Assembly: GCA_965216955.1 (NCBI GenBank)
Contig: CBDCGV010000002.1
Coordinates: 248,001 to 312,000 of the forward strand
Direction: 5' to 3'
Origin: CBDCGV01 sp965216955
GTDB lineage: Bacteria > Bacteroidota > Bacteroidia > Chitinophagales > JADIYW01
DNA: 64,000 nt
A program made the position numbers and the translations under genes. A model generated the notes under the pieces. It saw only the letters and a list, made by a program, of their open reading frames with translations. It made no database searches and was not told the DNA's origin. Positions 44,501 through 52,478 of the stretch are shown one piece after another; within the stretch, counting starts at the first letter, position 1; each line of letters starts with the position of its first letter.

Positions 44501-47500
44501 TTATATCCATTTCACAAACGACGAAATGAATGTATTCCCTATGAAATAAGACAAAATAATCATCCCAAGTCTCATAAGCATTGTCCCCAGCGGAATTATC
44601 ATACAATGGCATGTCTAATGGGTCATTACATCCACAGACATTTTGATAATCTGCCTCATATTGTTCATAATGACCATCTAAAACTTCACCATTCCAATGT
44701 TTTACTAAAAATGCTGCTTTAGACTCATTATCTGACAAATCCAAGCCCAAAGCTTGCTTTTTGTCGTCATCTATCCAATCACTTAATTTAGCTAACCAAT
44801 CTTGTATAGCTGTATGTGTTAATTCCTCACCCAATACCAAATTTTGAGCATCTGCGATATTGCTTATCAGCCAATCGGCATATTCTCCTTGCGCTTGCAT
44901 ATAAAACCCTCTTGGAGAGGATACCTGACGTATCATTTCTCCCCTCATACCTTCACAACCAATCTGCGCACTTTCTTCTAAGTCTCTTTGAATGTTATCA
45001 AGGTTATCGTAATCACAATCAAGGGTTAATATTTCTTGATCAACTAAATCTTTCCAAGCCTGCTGTGTAATTTCAAGTGGACAAACTCCTTTATCATAAC
45101 AATCTACAACATCAGCAAATTTTAGTCTATCCGGGTCGTCAAAATCAATATCATTTAATTCATTAATTCGTGCAACCACATTGGTCACCGCAATATCTTC
45201 ACATCGATATACACAAAGTGCATCGACATCCTGAATATCCAATTGCTCATTTATATAATTGTATAAATACCCATCCTTAATTTTTTCCTTTTGTCTCTCC
45301 AAAAATGCCTCTATACGGGCAGAAGAGATTTCCAGCTCTTTGTATACTGTATAAGTGCCTATATCTCCAAAATTAGCCGTAAACGTAATCTCAGGAGATG
45401 AATTAATAGGCATGTAACTATTATTCCCATTCGGAAGCTCATTGATTGAAAAATCAACACTAGTAACATCCTGCCCCATATTTGTAATAGTAACAAACAA
45501 GAAACCACCAGACACTTCCATTTCAAACGTTGTACTGCCATTTACAGCCAAAGCTCCACCCTGATTCCTTATCTCCGTAGTTATCGCATTCGCCGTATTA
45601 TTATCTACTTTATACTCACTACCATCCCAATAACACAATCGACTAGGAGCAGTTGACAGGCTTACTGTTGGATCTGTAAGATTATCACCTTCCTCTCCTA
45701 CAATAATTTTTAAACTACTTGCTCTATCAATTTGGTAATTCTCTGAAGGATTGGTAGGTAAAGGGAAATATGCTTTAAAACAGTTGTTACACTCATCTAA
45801 GGAGACCGCACTCAAATTATCTAATACATTTCCATTGTTGAAATGCTGACTTCCCATTTCCAAATCAAATATATTGGCCTCTACCGGATCGGTAGTCGGA
45901 ATATCGCCACATTTGAGCAATTCATCAGCGGTTATTTTTTGAACTATTTCTCTTAATCCATCATTTCCATTTAAGGCTATTTTTTCTCCATCTTGATTTA
46001 GTATATAAGTCTTAAAAGTATATACGCAGGATTTACAAGTATCAAAAACACCTGCGCTTGGCTCTTCTACCAACTCATAGATTTTAAAATAATTTAGTTG
46101 AAGCAGCTCTATCTGACTTGTATTCTCATCTTTTTTCTCGGGCACTTCTCCTGTCCAGGTAAAGGTTACCGCTCCTCCAGATGGTGTAACTGTGAATTTA
46201 TATTTATTAACAATATCTACATCTATGGTTCCATTATCGCCATCCAGGTTTTTAATGTTTGTGCCGCTCGCTGCAAAACTGAATTTCTTATCACTATCAA
46301 AGCGACTCATATTAAAGACGGCCTCATAATTTCGATCTGCCGCATTTGGTCCTGTTAAAGGATCAAAAGGAATGGTTATGGCTGCTTCAAACATTGTGTT
46401 TCCATTACCATCATCTCCTTCCAAATCTTCGTAAATTTCAACCATACTTAAATGGTTGTGTGCATCCGTTTTTGTAACATACAGATCCTTTCCCAAAACG
46501 CCATCGCTTCCAGAAAATGAAATGCCCGCGATATCTGCGCTATTTTCTGTTGCATCCGTCTCACTATCAAACTCCAATGCCGTATATAGCTCCGGTAATA
46601 CTTCAGGCAAATACAACTTCACAAAATCTAACTGACCAATGACTCCCTGCTCTGGCCCCGTATAATTTATTTTTAATGTTATGGTATTTGATTCCGGTTC
46701 GAACTTTAGTAAAAGATGATCTCCAAAATCTTGCATTTCAACCGGCCCCGATGCTGTAACATAATTGTGTGGATATGTTTCCTCTTTTATTTTTATACCT
46801 CCCAAGATTTCATAGGTTAACCCATCTAATGTACTTCCTTTTTTTACCGTTATATTATAACGTTCATTTGCTATTACCGGAATTGTTAGACTCGCAGAGA
46901 AGGTTTGTTCATCTGTTTTATCCAGCAATAAAAAGCCTCTTGAAAGCGAAGCTGTACCACCAGTTACCACCCAATCGTCACTTTCATCATCTATACCATC
47001 CACATTTTCAAAATAATCCTGCCCGAAGACCTCTTCCATTCCTGGAAACGAATACTTTATTTTATTGACTACTGTTGCAATATCATAATTAAATCTATAA
47101 TCCGTATTTAGATTCTTGTTAAACACATCATGTGATAAAGTAAAAGCGCTTTTTACAGGATTCCATATATTCTTATTGCTTGTATTTCCATCTTCATCCT
47201 CACTATACAGAAGACTTACCGTAATGGCCTCTTTATTTCTTTCGAGTGGCACTGTATTTTTAGGTACTGCTCCTGCCAACATAGTGGCTATAGTTCTGTC
47301 CTGCATATCCATGTAACTAATGCTCACCTGTCCATTAGGATCTAATACAGATTGCATTTTATAATGTGCCGCATCACCTACATTTGAACCAAACAACCGT
47401 CTTAACTCTGTACTGCTTGGCTCTCCGTAGTAGTATCTTGTCTCATGATGTACATCGCCCGATTTTTTGAGGCTAAAGGCTTCTCCCACCCCTGATTGAC

Positions 47501-50500
47501 GACTTACTCTTCCCGTAGCATCTCTTGTAGGTACTGTTTGAGTAGAAATATATCCCTCGGCATCAGGAACATAATCTATATTAGAAAAGCGTGGATCTCC
47601 TAAAAACTCATTGTTATTGGAATAATATTTAGCTGCGCCATATGCATCGTTTCCTGTTTCAAAAGATGGCTGCACACCAAACTCAAAATCCTCGCTTGAC
47701 AATAATTGCCCTGTGCCTTTCACCTCATATTGAGGGGTCTCGAATTTCAATCCATTTTTTCCCTGCCCTTCTTCCAGCTCGGGATAAGGCAGTGTTTGAA
47801 GCAGCCCCCTTCCTTCTTTATCGTAATAACTATGCGTTCGTAACACCGTACCATCGGTACTCAGGTTTGTTACAGTTTGCGAGCCGCGTAAGGTATTATC
47901 AAAATAGCTTATAACCTCTTTATGCTTACCCTCTTCCGCAAAAATAATTGTCTTCTGCCAATTCTCGCTCTCCACAAATGGCATTACATCATCTGCTGCA
48001 TCAGTGCCAATTAGCAACGTTTTAACATCACTCCAATCGCCATAATTTCGATAGCTATAATTTCCACCAACGTCCTCCAAATGACGCCCAACCGCTCTAT
48101 ATCTTAAATGCAGTTTCCCTTCGGGGTAAGTAACGTTGAAATCATAATGCTCTATATTTACGGTCTCAATGGTATAACCGTAATTTTTAAAATACTTATC
48201 TTTCTCTGCTGTTGGCCAAGCAATATCAAATTGCTGGTTCTGTTCCATATAAGCATCCTCGTAGGCTATTTGCAGTTCGTATTCTACCGCACCATCTACA
48301 GCATCCCACTCTATGTGCGCCTTATAACCATCAATATTAGCTCTTGGCTTATTTTGATCATTCTTATCCAACGGCTCCAAGTGTATAATATTTAAATCAA
48401 GCTCTATAGAAATATCTTCCGGTAATTGAGCGACATCAACTCCACCTCCATTTTTTGTTGCGGTTATTCCAGTTACTGTTAAAGTAATATTGTCTCTAGA
48501 AGGATCAATTTGATGATCGTTGGCTGCCAAATAAACCGGTGTTTCATCAACATTACTTATTTTAAGTGGTAATGGATTTCCATTTATTATGCCCTCTATA
48601 GTATACTCAATTTCTAAATCCCATTTGTCTCCATTAATAATATCGGTATGTGATCCCCTGTTATAGTTCAACCTGACCAACGCATGTTTTTCAACCAATG
48701 GATCATTATTGCTGTAAGTGTTATGATCGTTGTCGACTACTGTAATTGTAGCTCCTAGTCTTAAATCGTGGGTTCCATCAGTATTTATATCTGCATTTTC
48801 AATGGGAAGGTTTGTTTTAGGGACAATTTTAATTTTATCATAGTTTTGTTCTCCACAAGCTACTACAGTAACTGCTTTTGTAACATAGCAACCTGTTACT
48901 TTATGTTTAGCGATTATCTCATAAACACCCGGTCTGTCTACTTGTATGTCAGCAGTATTATGCCTGTTTTGGCCTGTGTACCACTCGTAATTATATTCGT
49001 TTGGATTGGTAACTACAGCTGCAGATAATGTTATTTCTTCGTCTGCGCAAATTTCTCTATAAGCAGGCCCCACCTCTAATACCGGTTGATTACCCTCTAC
49101 AATTGTAAACTTTTTTGTGGTAGAGCAAGTAAACGGTGCATCGCCTTTATTTTTATCTATATGATCATGGGTAATGGTTAAGCGATAATCTCCAAACTCT
49201 GTAAAATCCATAATTTTGCTATAACCTAAGCACTTGGGTTTGTCACTAAGATTGGTGGGGTCTGGTAATTTATCCCATTGATAAGTAATTTTAAGTGCCT
49301 TTGGGTCATCGTAAAGGTGATGATCTATCCCATTTTGATCAGGAGGAGATATAATGTCTGGATAACCTTCACCAAGGATAATTTTTTCTCCTGGGCATAA
49401 ATAGTATAGATCTTCTACGTGATCAATAATAGGAGATTGCCGAGATTTGACAACTACTGTTTCTTCTGAAGTGATAATAAATTTTTGATTATGTGGTTCA
49501 TAATATCCCCCCTCAAAAGTATACGTTCCTCCACTATTGATATTCAAAAACCTTCTTTCAGCACCTAAGGGTATATTCGTTGTATTAGGGCTATTATTAT
49601 AATGACCTCTAAGACCAACTCTAACGACATTAGCTGCAAAATTACTTTCATAAATATCTCTCTTGTACCTATGTCGACCATAGCTAGTCTCTACCACATT
49701 TCCAAATTCATCTCGCCAGATGTAATAAGCGTATTGATTAGTAGCAAATCCCCCACCTTTTACGTCTTCGCTATTAGGCTCTGGAAAACTAGTTACCTGT
49801 TGAGTAGAGGTGGGTAAATTGAGCTCTGGAGTAAATTTAGGGACTCCATTGTTATCATAATCAAAAAGATGAATATCTCCATCATAGCCTTGTATGCGTT
49901 TTTTAAAAAGTGTTGATAAGTAAACATAATTATCTCTAATATAGTTAGAGCATAATATAGTATCATTTGGTAGCCCCGAATTATTAACGTGATAATTGAC
50001 ATTTACCCTATAAGTACCTTTTTTAGTCAAATAAGAGATATTCCTCCATTCCTTTTTCCCTCCAATAAAAGTATTGTTCCCTGTGTTAAATGTTCCACAC
50101 CCATCCAGTAATAATGGGAAAGTACTTGTCTCTTCAATTCTAGCAGAAGAATTAGCTGATAGATGATATTTTACTCTTATTTCATATTTATCGGACAGAT
50201 TATTATCATAATTAAAAAACACATCTAATAATTTATAGTGTTGTGGTTTATCATTTTCTGACCGACCTTTGGGGATACGATATAAATAATCATTTACTTC
50301 TGAAGGCACCCAAGTTTTCCATTTTCCCGGAGATACAAATCGATGAGTATAATTGTTATTATCTCCAGGACCAATATTCTCATTAAAACTAATGTATTTA
50401 CTTGGTGAAATGGCCTCTCCATTTTTTAAGATATCAATTGAAAATATATAACGATAAAAGTATTCATGATCTTCATGTCTAGGTATTATCCATGCATCTT

Positions 50501-50762
50501 TATGATCCGCATAATCATCCGGTATAAATATGCCATCTAGTTCAACAGTCACCCTTGCCATCTGTGCCTCTACACTTCGACAAGCAAAAATGAGCAGCAA
50601 CAACAGCATTATGAACTTCAGGAGGCCTTTCATTCCTGAGTTAATGACAGATTCAATCTTTTCATTATGGTCATTTGAATACTCCTTTTTATATCGCTTT
50701 AACTTGCTTGCTATATGCGACAAAAATGGACTATACTTATGGTTGTTATTTTGTTCTTTCAT
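35574..50762 (-). CDS. Giant secreted RHS/YD-repeat polymorphic toxin protein
   Basis: The frame is 5,062 codons from the ATG at 50762. A start at 50633 (MKGLLKFIMLLLLLIFACRS) would place a Sec signal at the N-terminus. Order: Ig/PKD-like region (about 480-640); RHS-associated part from WQKTIIFAEEGKHKEVISYF (about 935) through long, cysteine-bearing stretches; YD repeats about 2,930-3,600 (YSYDALGNVTKL, YEYDADNRITNV, YTYDNIGNL); NHLGNVMAVV and YYPFGM near 3,640; eight tandem 115-residue domains (3,755-4,700); hallmark GFNGMEKDDE and YDPRLGRWKSIDP; and a toxin tail of about 310 residues ending in a His-rich segment (RHTLPHHGLG, FHAHVG, KKTHH). RHS shells encapsulate toxins; the tail toxin is unrecognised. 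No T9SS or T6SS signature is seen. Confidence 0.85.
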   Translation of the reverse strand: MKEQNNNHKYSPFLSHIASKLKRYKKEYSNDHNEKIESVINSGMKGLLKFIMLLLLLIFACRSVEAQMARVTVELDGIFIPDDYADHKDAWIIPRHEDHEYFYRYIFSIDILKNGEAISPSKYISFNENIGPGDNNNYTHRFVSPGKWKTWVPSEVNDYLYRIPKGRSENDKPQHYKLLDVFFNYDNNLSDKYEIRVKYHLSANSSARIEETSTFPLLLDGCGTFNTGNNTFIGGKKEWRNISYLTKKGTYRVNVNYHVNNSGLPNDTILCSNYIRDNYVYLSTLFKKRIQGYDGDIHLFDYDNNGVPKFTPELNLPTSTQQVTSFPEPNSEDVKGGGFATNQYAYYIWRDEFGNVVETSYGRHRYKRDIYESNFAANVVRVGLRGHYNNSPNTTNIPLGAERRFLNINSGGTYTFEGGYYEPHNQKFIITSEETVVVKSRQSPIIDHVEDLYYLCPGEKIILGEGYPDIISPPDQNGIDHHLYDDPKALKITYQWDKLPDPTNLSDKPKCLGYSKIMDFTEFGDYRLTITHDHIDKNKGDAPFTCSTTKKFTIVEGNQPVLEVGPAYREICADEEITLSAAVVTNPNEYNYEWYTGQNRHNTADIQVDRPGVYEIIAKHKVTGCYVTKAVTVVACGEQNYDKIKIVPKTNLPIENADINTDGTHDLRLGATITVVDNDHNTYSNNDPLVEKHALVRLNYNRGSHTDIINGDKWDLEIEYTIEGIINGNPLPLKISNVDETPVYLAANDHQIDPSRDNITLTVTGITATKNGGGVDVAQLPEDISIELDLNIIHLEPLDKNDQNKPRANIDGYKAHIEWDAVDGAVEYELQIAYEDAYMEQNQQFDIAWPTAEKDKYFKNYGYTIETVNIEHYDFNVTYPEGKLHLRYRAVGRHLEDVGGNYSYRNYGDWSDVKTLLIGTDAADDVMPFVESENWQKTIIFAEEGKHKEVISYFDNTLRGSQTVTNLSTDGTVLRTHSYYDKEGRGLLQTLPYPELEEGQGKNGLKFETPQYEVKGTGQLLSSEDFEFGVQPSFETGNDAYGAAKYYSNNNEFLGDPRFSNIDYVPDAEGYISTQTVPTRDATGRVSRQSGVGEAFSLKKSGDVHHETRYYYGEPSSTELRRLFGSNVGDAAHYKMQSVLDPNGQVSISYMDMQDRTIATMLAGAVPKNTVPLERNKEAITVSLLYSEDEDGNTSNKNIWNPVKSAFTLSHDVFNKNLNTDYRFNYDIATVVNKIKYSFPGMEEVFGQDYFENVDGIDDESDDWVVTGGTASLSRGFLLLDKTDEQTFSASLTIPVIANERYNITVKKGSTLDGLTYEILGGIKIKEETYPHNYVTASGPVEMQDFGDHLLLKFEPESNTITLKINYTGPEQGVIGQLDFVKLYLPEVLPELYTALEFDSETDATENSADIAGISFSGSDGVLGKDLYVTKTDAHNHLSMVEIYEDLEGDDGNGNTMFEAAITIPFDPLTGPNAADRNYEAVFNMSRFDSDKKFSFAASGTNIKNLDGDNGTIDVDIVNKYKFTVTPSGGAVTFTWTGEVPEKKDENTSQIELLQLNYFKIYELVEEPSAGVFDTCKSCVYTFKTYILNQDGEKIALNGNDGLREIVQKITADELLKCGDIPTTDPVEANIFDLEMGSQHFNNGNVLDNLSAVSLDECNNCFKAYFPLPTNPSENYQIDRASSLKIIVGEEGDNLTDPTVSLSTAPSRLCYWDGSEYKVDNNTANAITTEIRNQGGALAVNGSTTFEMEVSGGFLFVTITNMGQDVTSVDFSINELPNGNNSYMPINSSPEITFTANFGDIGTYTVYKELEISSARIEAFLERQKEKIKDGYLYNYINEQLDIQDVDALCVYRCEDIAVTNVVARINELNDIDFDDPDRLKFADVVDCYDKGVCPLEITQQAWKDLVDQEILTLDCDYDNLDNIQRDLEESAQIGCEGMRGEMIRQVSSPRGFYMQAQGEYADWLISNIADAQNLVLGEELTHTAIQDWLAKLSDWIDDDKKQALGLDLSDNESKAAFLVKHWNGEVLDGHYEQYEADYQNVCGCNDPLDMPLYDNSAGDNAYETWDDYFVLFHREYIHFVVCEMDIKGSAYTASLRSIKDWDAALKSTDGKNYVDNIYKLDDFITRIEKGTEVRERFEKFFNIKGLGGLKINNPQTGKFYSDDVSLKDFLHKNGLFSCFLYSADEDLNTDDHLLQIKEMEEGGLGIEQMKYWTKYPVCISEACLKDDASCQDPNKALTELKPYSSCFDCRENEALTPEKVSEIKWQTYLGIYDGIRDSIKRVFIGEENYYTDKYSIVNKSSNTIEQVNEIVTNAEFFDDWCETTCETNVNQWIYGFELACEAQRSGNEGPFDSPEGLPFDEKDEVKDFLSNYCLENCSPENPFGWILPEGPNGNIINLLNDMRASPNVTLALDGCMETLIAGYEALVDNSNPGDETIEGHWITTTLVTDAEIEYTEETYELCGASPCAGDIVDHFWLEEKSVETFTSNNCLFDSDNIYFKGDNITIGSPGAAGCVGNCYTNYFWVNAEGDRVHLMPNEYIRDITYSEGAPLVQVNFPSKFEIQPQFSFYKGYVRSTGQGGNVNDLDIVTCLESCSYETEWSDFFPVSSNGGNRYILGLYDGQKNSVLGSNNTYYLESTREDDLTLEDLQIPLSFIFDFSDNNNVTISFEEKVDPNGPVGDVFIEDCEERRTLLINTTNDATLIDEYTNMSCDQIGNLYISLYEGSDRAYKLIFNNLPEDLGSGYTVLFKANILERLTLSKVDNSCFETNKCTKDYSSPIFLYRLSFDNRGKSCNSENEDLCKTYRGIANITLPGQDIAGEYYVPGDEEKRQDCIQDWLAVIELEADEAFEADWAKLKTDLLNKFIDRCKTVKEDYYYQYILDEHHYTLYYYDQVGNLLQTIPPEGVVTLPHTDFLDGKWIGNEDPKHYLRTRYKYNSRNQVIWQETPDAGESEFFYNDAGQLVFSQNDEQEKTRDYSFTAYDNQGRITWVGELKEKVFIDAGGDLDGNGSITYDEVQALVDLPLIESHERNLVLHDAATVTAKDITQLTHTVYDNPVYLEGLAQENLRNRVSATYRYDDCQEYIEVDQGTLPLAAIDFTGYSYDALGNVTKLMQHIGDPMLTSANAGNPPYNNRSKCIEYEFDLVSGNVNKVYYQKNVDKERFIHKYEYDADNRITNVYTSRDNVLWEQEAEYFYYPHGPLARAEIGNDKVQALDYYYTLQGWLKGVNGRYESDPGKDGTTINQFIARDKFAMQLGYYKQDIRDGNGVLVKTISDYKGIANDGLAANLLDDKWEAKQWDDDHQRDIRFKNILEGDGDPAAPYHGLYNGNIALQYTYLPAFGDEAEMINHYQYDQLNRIKGAVGSYYNSVNNQLVTAGAERAYQTAYNYDAMGNITKLYREKDDEAFDELDYFYNYKTGTNKLLNNKLDLVSDAIDEGAHNNDIDDQPTIIGNGIDNYTYDNIGNLVTDLSEQIDKIDWDVYGKITHIKRLSSSWKSDLEFRYDAAGNRIMKIEKPKRDVGGTPTLEDESNWQFTRYIRDAQGNILNTEVIKEQIIDNNPQTVTINEYNIYGSSRLGMYKYIDRGWNSYGEYYTEKGYKNYELTNHLGNVMAVVNDKKLFNPFSERYNALLASAQNYYPFGMQMYSEDNGTYEELSIETILNEAFDKDCNTTFETNFMEPVIATPYEELFTASTNSQLMYNFSNDCDYIPTPDLNATCNALRFYDFEEQCGDAVVDFDFNEQRTTPDLFDDFSTFDATKYIAFRNSAVLTHNATTEKLSLEAVNNGHGMYINLTTVVGQSYTIILNVNSTTNTDYLHVYADATGAPKIRKYDNGDISYTFTATDIATKFYVLSYGLLTRYTTIDDFRLFENQDNYEILTTNGNVVTGIDIGDGTMTLSTNGNTNQGLLVNVPTEIDQSYTLSFDIESIIGNINFIHVDAGAFDVYRTLEGEARLTFTATDVNTPLRIKLNGFGDRSITLNDFKICKQIGKNQRDNNYANITNYGRLEEMAVNANKFQFTTVNSRHGINVYLPTQANNSYTVSFAPVLDNNTQYLQVNIDGKNLIHTDKNKPFSYTFTATAGPTTRMRLRLYDLSGQINQKTATIDNLNFCEVGGDYSMFSGHGTLNELAIGGDKIKFSVNRNSHGLAINIPTEADKSYTVSYDVVFLYNTEYLTNRVDGKLNIKTVKGKRVHYTFAASEAPTSRMLIRLYGNGEKGAEISNLTICEHQTADYSIIDKIGTLHDLSIDNGELRLSTPDNGRGLKLNLPTDDAINESYTLSFTAGFVDNTDRIDVSATGNSRLRVTEGGPVHYTFKAAAGDATAVNLRLYGGIGNKSAVIDDLELIKETSDYSVFKPIGTLYQKAFTQDALRFSVLNNGHGLSADLPTVNGETYTATFDLKLIENVEEVRVSIPQTIGTLKYLADDLVSYTFKAASSNGISKLQLRLYNNTDPSLLKTAQIDELKLVQVSEKYDAFARLGTLYTMDIGNGDLSFTMSNTTNSGINIDLQTEPNKSYTVSFTTDAENTDHIWTRAVGTTYALKSNQDGRVSYTFVAPSADTRVQLKLMGDLGADKSCAITDFNVCKNDDAYAMFSPHGHANRFDFDDDALTLDFAAEGNGVRVNLVGLETNKDYELTFDIPSFQNVDRIRISGGNSAQDYPPNGTAAYKWTASSATASILIRLYGDVNFDKEAVIDNFKVIYEATTQLAFFNPDGEKYRFGFNGMEKDDELSGQGNAYTTHYRGYDPRLGRWKSIDPVKQEWQSPYSAMDNNPILYNDPYGNCRNCDIHSNPNGGRLTVPSGTKILSKGENGAARWFVHDNVDYVWDDSQNGYYGSTDDGVKRWSNPNSQRMDFIANSTFAIAQSLKPKNIKNSISGLATVMAEASRVESAGESYALDKVLGGNSNSPVLPSTPAADAMGDNIIATFNGMPDWSGEEWATGITTLGISMYGPKAGFSLVGKARYIYNNTWVYNKLSVTPGVSYFRYHGTKYTFALERHTLPHHGLGLQFSKIFHAHVGIKGVFKKTHHLNVSMLINRMKMEGLKLYKNTPLIKEVLEDSKIPKAE
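36613..36798 (-). repeat. Right arm of a perfect 186-bp inverted repeat
   Basis: Reverse complement of 31134-31319 without a mismatch. In the giant RHS protein it covers about residues 4,656-4,716 (DYPPNG to EKYRF), ending just before the hallmark GFNGMEKDDE. Recombination here keeps the frame. Confidence 0.95.
36660..39510 (-). repeat. Eight tandem ~115-residue domains in the giant RHS protein
   Basis: Each unit has the pattern HGxxINLPTxxxxSYTVSF, then YTFxAxxxxxxLRLYG and a closing IDDLxxCE followed by DYSxFxxxGTL. Unit starts are near residues 3,755, 3,875, 3,995, 4,110, 4,225, 4,345, 4,465 and 4,580. The fold looks like a CBM4/9-type beta sandwich (inference). The units diverge in sequence, so the array is old rather than a recent expansion. 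Confidence 0.75.
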
Positions 50763-50963
50763 CGGTTGTTACTATTTTTAAATGAATATCTCACTCTAAA
50801 ATTTTTACTTTTGAAGGCTTTGAATAACCTAAGGAAAACATTCTTTTGATCCATATTTTCGTTAAAACATCGCTCAAAATGCTCATTTATGAATATAAAC
50901 TGTGCTTTCTCTCTCGTTTTTGCCTTAATCTGAATCAAAATTTATGTTTTTCAAAGCCTTCAT

Positions 50964-52319
50964 TCATTCATTATCATATTCAATGAATTCATATTCTTTA
51001 TAATCTGCCTTTACAGTATTATTGATTACTGCATCTACAAAATCATTTACTATCTGTTCAATTTTTTCAATCTCTTCCCTTGGCAACTCTTCAAATGTTA
51101 ATTCGCTTTTACTTCCATATGCTTTATTTCGATAATAATAGAGCGTCTTATAAATGGAATAATCATCATTCAACCAAAACTCTACTTTTTCATATCCTCC
51201 ATAATTAGGTTTTATGACATACTTCTTCCTTCCATTATTGGAAAGTCCTTCATAAACAATGGTATCGCTATTTTTTTCTATGATTGCTAATTGCTGATCA
51301 ATAATAGCTTTTCGATCTATACCGGATTGATTGCCTACACTAGGAGTATATCTAGCTATTTTTTCATCGTGTTCCAACATAATAGACCCACCTTCAATTT
51401 GGATGTATTCTGTATTTTGGTACTTATAATACAATTGTTCGTTCTCTAGCCAAACCTTCATTGACTCGTGCGAGGTTTCACTCAAATCTTCTGCATATGT
51501 TGTCGTATGATAAATCGCTGCGATCTTTTTGTTTTCATTATAATATTCTACCATTTTTTGCATAGCCTCTTTAGGGGACTGTGCATGTGTATATGAAATA
51601 GGAAGAACTATTATTAGCATAAGAAATAAAAGGGTTAGGTATTGTTGTGTATATGATTTGGTTTTGTACTCCTTCGTTTCGACTCCGCTCAACGAACTCA
51701 TTTCAAATCCGCTCAACGAACCCGTTTCGGCTCCTACAATCAATGAACTTAGTTCGGTCCGAATCAACGAACATTCGGCTTCCCCTCGACTTTCCCTCGA
51801 CTTCGCTCGGGATGAACGCTCGGGGTAGACGCTCAACGAATTATTACTTTGTACTCCTTCGTTTCGACTCCGCTCAACGAATACATTTCGGCCCTGATCA
51901 ATGAACTTCTTTCGATCCTGATCACTGAATGTTCGACATTTATAATGGGAATCCAAGGTAGTTCTATACCAATCACTCTTCTTTATATTATTTGAATGTT
52001 GTTCTGTATCATTAGTATCAGCATGACTATAGTGACTATCGTTTTGGCACTTTGAAAGTATATGTAATTTATTCATATCTCCATCAATTAATGCTTGCTT
52101 CTTTTTTCTGCTCCAACCTTGAATTTGTTTTTCATGTTTATAAGCTTCTTGAATCGTCTCGTATTCTTCTACATATACCAATACAACAGGCAACCTTTTT
52201 TTTGTGTGATTAGCTCCCAGTCCTTTCTGATGTTGACTAAACCGTCTTTTTATATCGGTTGTGCTTCCCGTATAAAAGCTTTCGTCTGAACATTTTAATA
52301 TGTAGGTATATCCTTTCAA
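50964..52319 (-). CDS. GIY-YIG endonuclease domain read in frame through repeats into a secreted LolA-like protein
   Basis: Residues 1-80 form a GIY-YIG domain of the UPF0213 type: YTYILKC, FYTGSTTDIKRRFSQH and HEKQIQGWSRKKKQALI. Residues about 100-220 are low-complexity and are the translation of intergenic repeats (ERSRN, SRAKSRESRGE). From about residue 207 there is another possible start (ATG at 51701) followed by a signal peptide (YLTLLFLMLIIVLPISYTHAQ) and a 200-residue secreted domain that resembles LolA-like carrier proteins. I think two genes are fused by open repeat sequence: a mobile nuclease and an older secreted protein of the RHS locus. Translation as one protein would put the signal peptide internally, which is unlikely to work normally. 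Confidence 0.65.
   Translation of the reverse strand: MKGYTYILKCSDESFYTGSTTDIKRRFSQHQKGLGANHTKKRLPVVLVYVEEYETIQEAYKHEKQIQGWSRKKKQALIDGDMNKLHILSKCQNDSHYSHADTNDTEQHSNNIKKSDWYRTTLDSHYKCRTFSDQDRKKFIDQGRNVFVERSRNEGVQSNNSLSVYPERSSRAKSRESRGEAECSLIRTELSSLIVGAETGSLSGFEMSSLSGVETKEYKTKSYTQQYLTLLFLMLIIVLPISYTHAQSPKEAMQKMVEYYNENKKIAAIYHTTTYAEDLSETSHESMKVWLENEQLYYKYQNTEYIQIEGGSIMLEHDEKIARYTPSVGNQSGIDRKAIIDQQLAIIEKNSDTIVYEGLSNNGRKKYVIKPNYGGYEKVEFWLNDDYSIYKTLYYYRNKAYGSKSELTFEELPREEIEKIEQIVNDFVDAVINNTVKADYKEYEFIEYDNE
51663..51881. repeat. Bacteroidota-type intergenic repeats 3' of the GIY-YIG domain
   Basis: A 34-nt unit is identical at 51663-51696 and 51848-51881 and contains TTCGACTCCGCTCAACGAA. Shorter variants lie between, along with TCGACTTCGCTCGGGATGAA (from about 51797). 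All are read through by the GIY-YIG frame. Confidence 0.8.
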
Positions 52320-52339
52320 ATTTTAATTATTTGTTTATT

Positions 52340-52440
52340 GTTCTTTGTTTCTAGCAGTTCATTTCGACTTCGCTCAATGAACATTCGACTTCCCCTCGAC
52401 TTCGCTCGGGATGAACGCTCTGGGTAGACGCTCTGGGTAG
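52340..52440. repeat. Intergenic repeats 5' of the GIY-YIG domain
   Basis: TTCGACTTCGCTCAATGAAC and TCGACTTCGCTCGGGATGAA followed by CGCTCTGGGTAGACGCTC repeat the motifs at 51660-51840. The GIY-YIG coding part is therefore bracketed by the same repeat family. No gene is seen in 52320-52478. Confidence 0.8.
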
Positions 52441-52478
52441 ATGTCTAGGAAAATGTATTTGTATATGTATTATTTGTT

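Noticed and set aside
35574..50762. T9SS substrate or T6SS effector
   Set aside because: The C-terminus is a toxin tail, not a T9SS sorting domain, and no PAAR, VgrG or Hcp motif is visible.
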